NCBI GenBank assembly: GCA_002311315.1
Contig: DBZZ01000021.1
Location: 22,927-28,305 of the forward strand
Reading direction: 5' to 3'
DNA from: Methylococcaceae bacterium UBA1147
GTDB taxonomy: Bacteria; Pseudomonadota; Gammaproteobacteria; Methylococcales; UBA1147
Length of the DNA: 5,379 bases
Shown piece after piece: positions 4,462 through 5,379 of this stretch (position 1 is its first letter; every line of letters starts with the position of its first letter). A program made the translations under genes and the position numbers. The notes beneath the pieces are model-generated. The model saw only the letters and a list, made by a program, of their open reading frames with translations, searched no databases and was not told the DNA's origin.

Positions 4462-5379
4462 CTATTCCTCTTTGGTCTTGCGTTTTTCGAGTACTGCAGC
4501 GAGCCGGGATACACTCGGGTATTCGAACAGGTCACTGACCTCCACTTTTCCCGGAAATTGCTCCTCGATACGTTCGTGGATCTGCGCCAACTTGAGAGAA
4601 CTGGTTCCGACTTCGAACAGGTCATCATCCGCCCCGATCTCGCGATCATCGATCACGGAATCACAGATAGCCAGCAGGATTTCTTGAACACTCCCGGCTA
4701 CTAGGGGCTGATCTGCCTGTGAAGATGTCATCAATTCCCTGATCGAGCAGACCGCCGAGTCGAATTCACCAGCACGGAAACGTTCTGCAAGCTTGTACCT
4801 CTGAATCTTTCCACTCGTTGTTTTGGGTATTGTTCTTACCGGAATCACGTATTCCGCATTCACACCGACCTTTTCGTTCAGAAGACGTCGCAGTTCACGG
4901 ACAGTGGGAAGGAACCCCGCCATCTCGCCCCTGTGCAGAACACAGATAACAAGCGCCTCTGAATCCCCCGCCTCGTTGTGTAGCCCGAATGCGACCACTT
5001 TCCCCTGCTCGATTCCGCCATTCGTTTCGCAGAGGCTTTCGAGATCGTGGGGATGAAAGTTTTGCCCGTTGAGAATAATCAAGTCCTTCTCACGACCAGC
5101 GATAAACAAGTTACCGCCGAACTCAAAGCCAAGGTCACCGGTATCCAACCAGCCATCTTCCAGAAACGCATCCCGGTTCAATTCGGCATCCGCATAATAT
5201 CCGGCCGTCACGTTGTCACCACGAATCAGGATATGACCGATGTATCGGGTCGCAGCTGGCTGTTTTTCATCTCCAACTATCATTACTTCACAACCATCGA
5301 TGGCCCTGCCAACACTGACCAATTCCAGCGAATTCGGACCGGACTCGGAAACAATAGACACCTGCTGACCAAGTGCCAG
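4462..5379 (-). CDS. fatty-acyl-AMP ligase-like enzyme fused to an acyl carrier domain (N-terminal part beyond window)
   Basis: The frame is open to the right edge, so at least the N-terminal core is missing; the GTG at 5361 is an internal codon. Numbering from that codon, adenylation-domain motifs are GWLDTGD (70-76), GREKDLIILNGQNFHPHDLE (89-108) and SGKIQR (183-188), where K185 (4807-4809) is the catalytic lysine position. The NGQNFHPHDLE form resembles the GRNxYPQDIE block of fatty-acyl-AMP ligases rather than the lysine-containing block of acyl-CoA synthetases. A linker leads to a carrier domain at about 222-296 (4471-4698) with FEVGTSSLKL, where S255 (4597-4599) is the expected phosphopantetheine attachment site, and a typical VSDLFEYPSV helix-3 region. 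The predicted job is to activate a fatty acid as acyl-AMP and load it on the fused carrier. The diagnostic FAAL insertion would lie outside the window. An amino-acid-adenylating enzyme is less likely. Confidence 0.88.
   Translation of the reverse strand: MALGQQVSIVSESGPNSLELVSVGRAIDGCEVMIVGDEKQPAATRYIGHILIRGDNVTAGYYADAELNRDAFLEDGWLDTGDLGFEFGGNLFIAGREKDLIILNGQNFHPHDLESLCETNGGIEQGKVVAFGLHNEAGDSEALVICVLHRGEMAGFLPTVRELRRLLNEKVGVNAEYVIPVRTIPKTTSGKIQRYKLAERFRAGEFDSAVCSIRELMTSSQADQPLVAGSVQEILLAICDSVIDDREIGADDDLFEVGTSSLKLAQIHERIEEQFPGKVEVSDLFEYPSVSRLAAVLEKRKTKEE
4465..4470 (-). promoter_or_regulatory. ribosome binding site deciding the GTG start of the acyltransferase
   Basis: GAGGAA on the minus strand spans the last two Glu codons of the upstream ligase gene and lies 8 bases before the GTG at 4456. 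It supports this non-ATG start and translational coupling to the ligase-ACP gene. Confidence 0.6.
4471..4698 (-). other. C-terminal acyl carrier protein domain of the ligase
   Basis: About 75 residues with the four-helix carrier pattern. The site reads GTSSLKL, with the second Ser aligned to the modified Ser of GxDSL or GGxSL sites. The common preceding Asp is Ser here. The domain ends in a short charged tail (EKRKTKEE). Fusion suggests the acyl chain is loaded in cis and then handed to a partner, such as the adjacent acyltransferase or an enzyme encoded beyond the window. Confidence 0.8.

Noticed and set aside
5359..5361. GTG as the true start of the ligase-ACP gene
   Set aside because: The frame stays open to the window edge and the adenylation core must lie upstream, so this is an internal valine.

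Overview
The window looks like bacterial chromosome of moderate GC content, most plausibly from a proteobacterium and perhaps a gammaproteobacterium. That guess rests on the close resemblance of the ABC pair to the YadG/YadH family and on compact, Shine-Dalgarno-led minus-strand genes. I see no rRNA, tRNA, CRISPR array, insertion sequence or phage gene.

Layout. The left end (1-35) may hold the last codons of a rightward gene. A small three-helix membrane protein of unknown function follows at 59-337 (+). A 221-base gap with several dyad symmetries and a candidate extended -10 box leads into a 354-residue JmjC/cupin-8 type protein (559-1623, +). Its start codon lies inside a perfect 14-bp palindrome and has no recognisable Shine-Dalgarno sequence. 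This gene converges on a minus-strand series across about 200 bases that hold a possible terminator. Read leftwards from the right edge, the series is: the C-terminal half of a fatty-acyl-AMP-ligase-like enzyme fused to an acyl carrier domain (5379-4462, running off the window), a DUF374-type lysophospholipid acyltransferase (4456-3725), a 186-base gap with a strong hairpin, then a YadG-like ATPase (3538-2591) and a YadH-like ABC-2 permease (2588-1824).

How the genes may work together. The ligase-ACP protein would activate a fatty acid as acyl-AMP and load it on its own carrier domain. The acyltransferase, 5 bases downstream, could accept that acyl group or a related one. The YadGH exporter could move the product or another substrate across the inner membrane. 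This is inference from gene order.

The most interesting observation is in the JmjC protein. The expected iron-binding HxD/E motif reads His-Cys-Ala (H198-C199-A200), while the distal histidine (H276) and the lysine at the usual 2-oxoglutarate position (K213) are kept. An HxA/HxG site is the hallmark of non-haem iron halogenases in a different fold family, so this protein may be a two-histidine oxygenase, a halogenase-like enzyme, or a catalytically dead binder.
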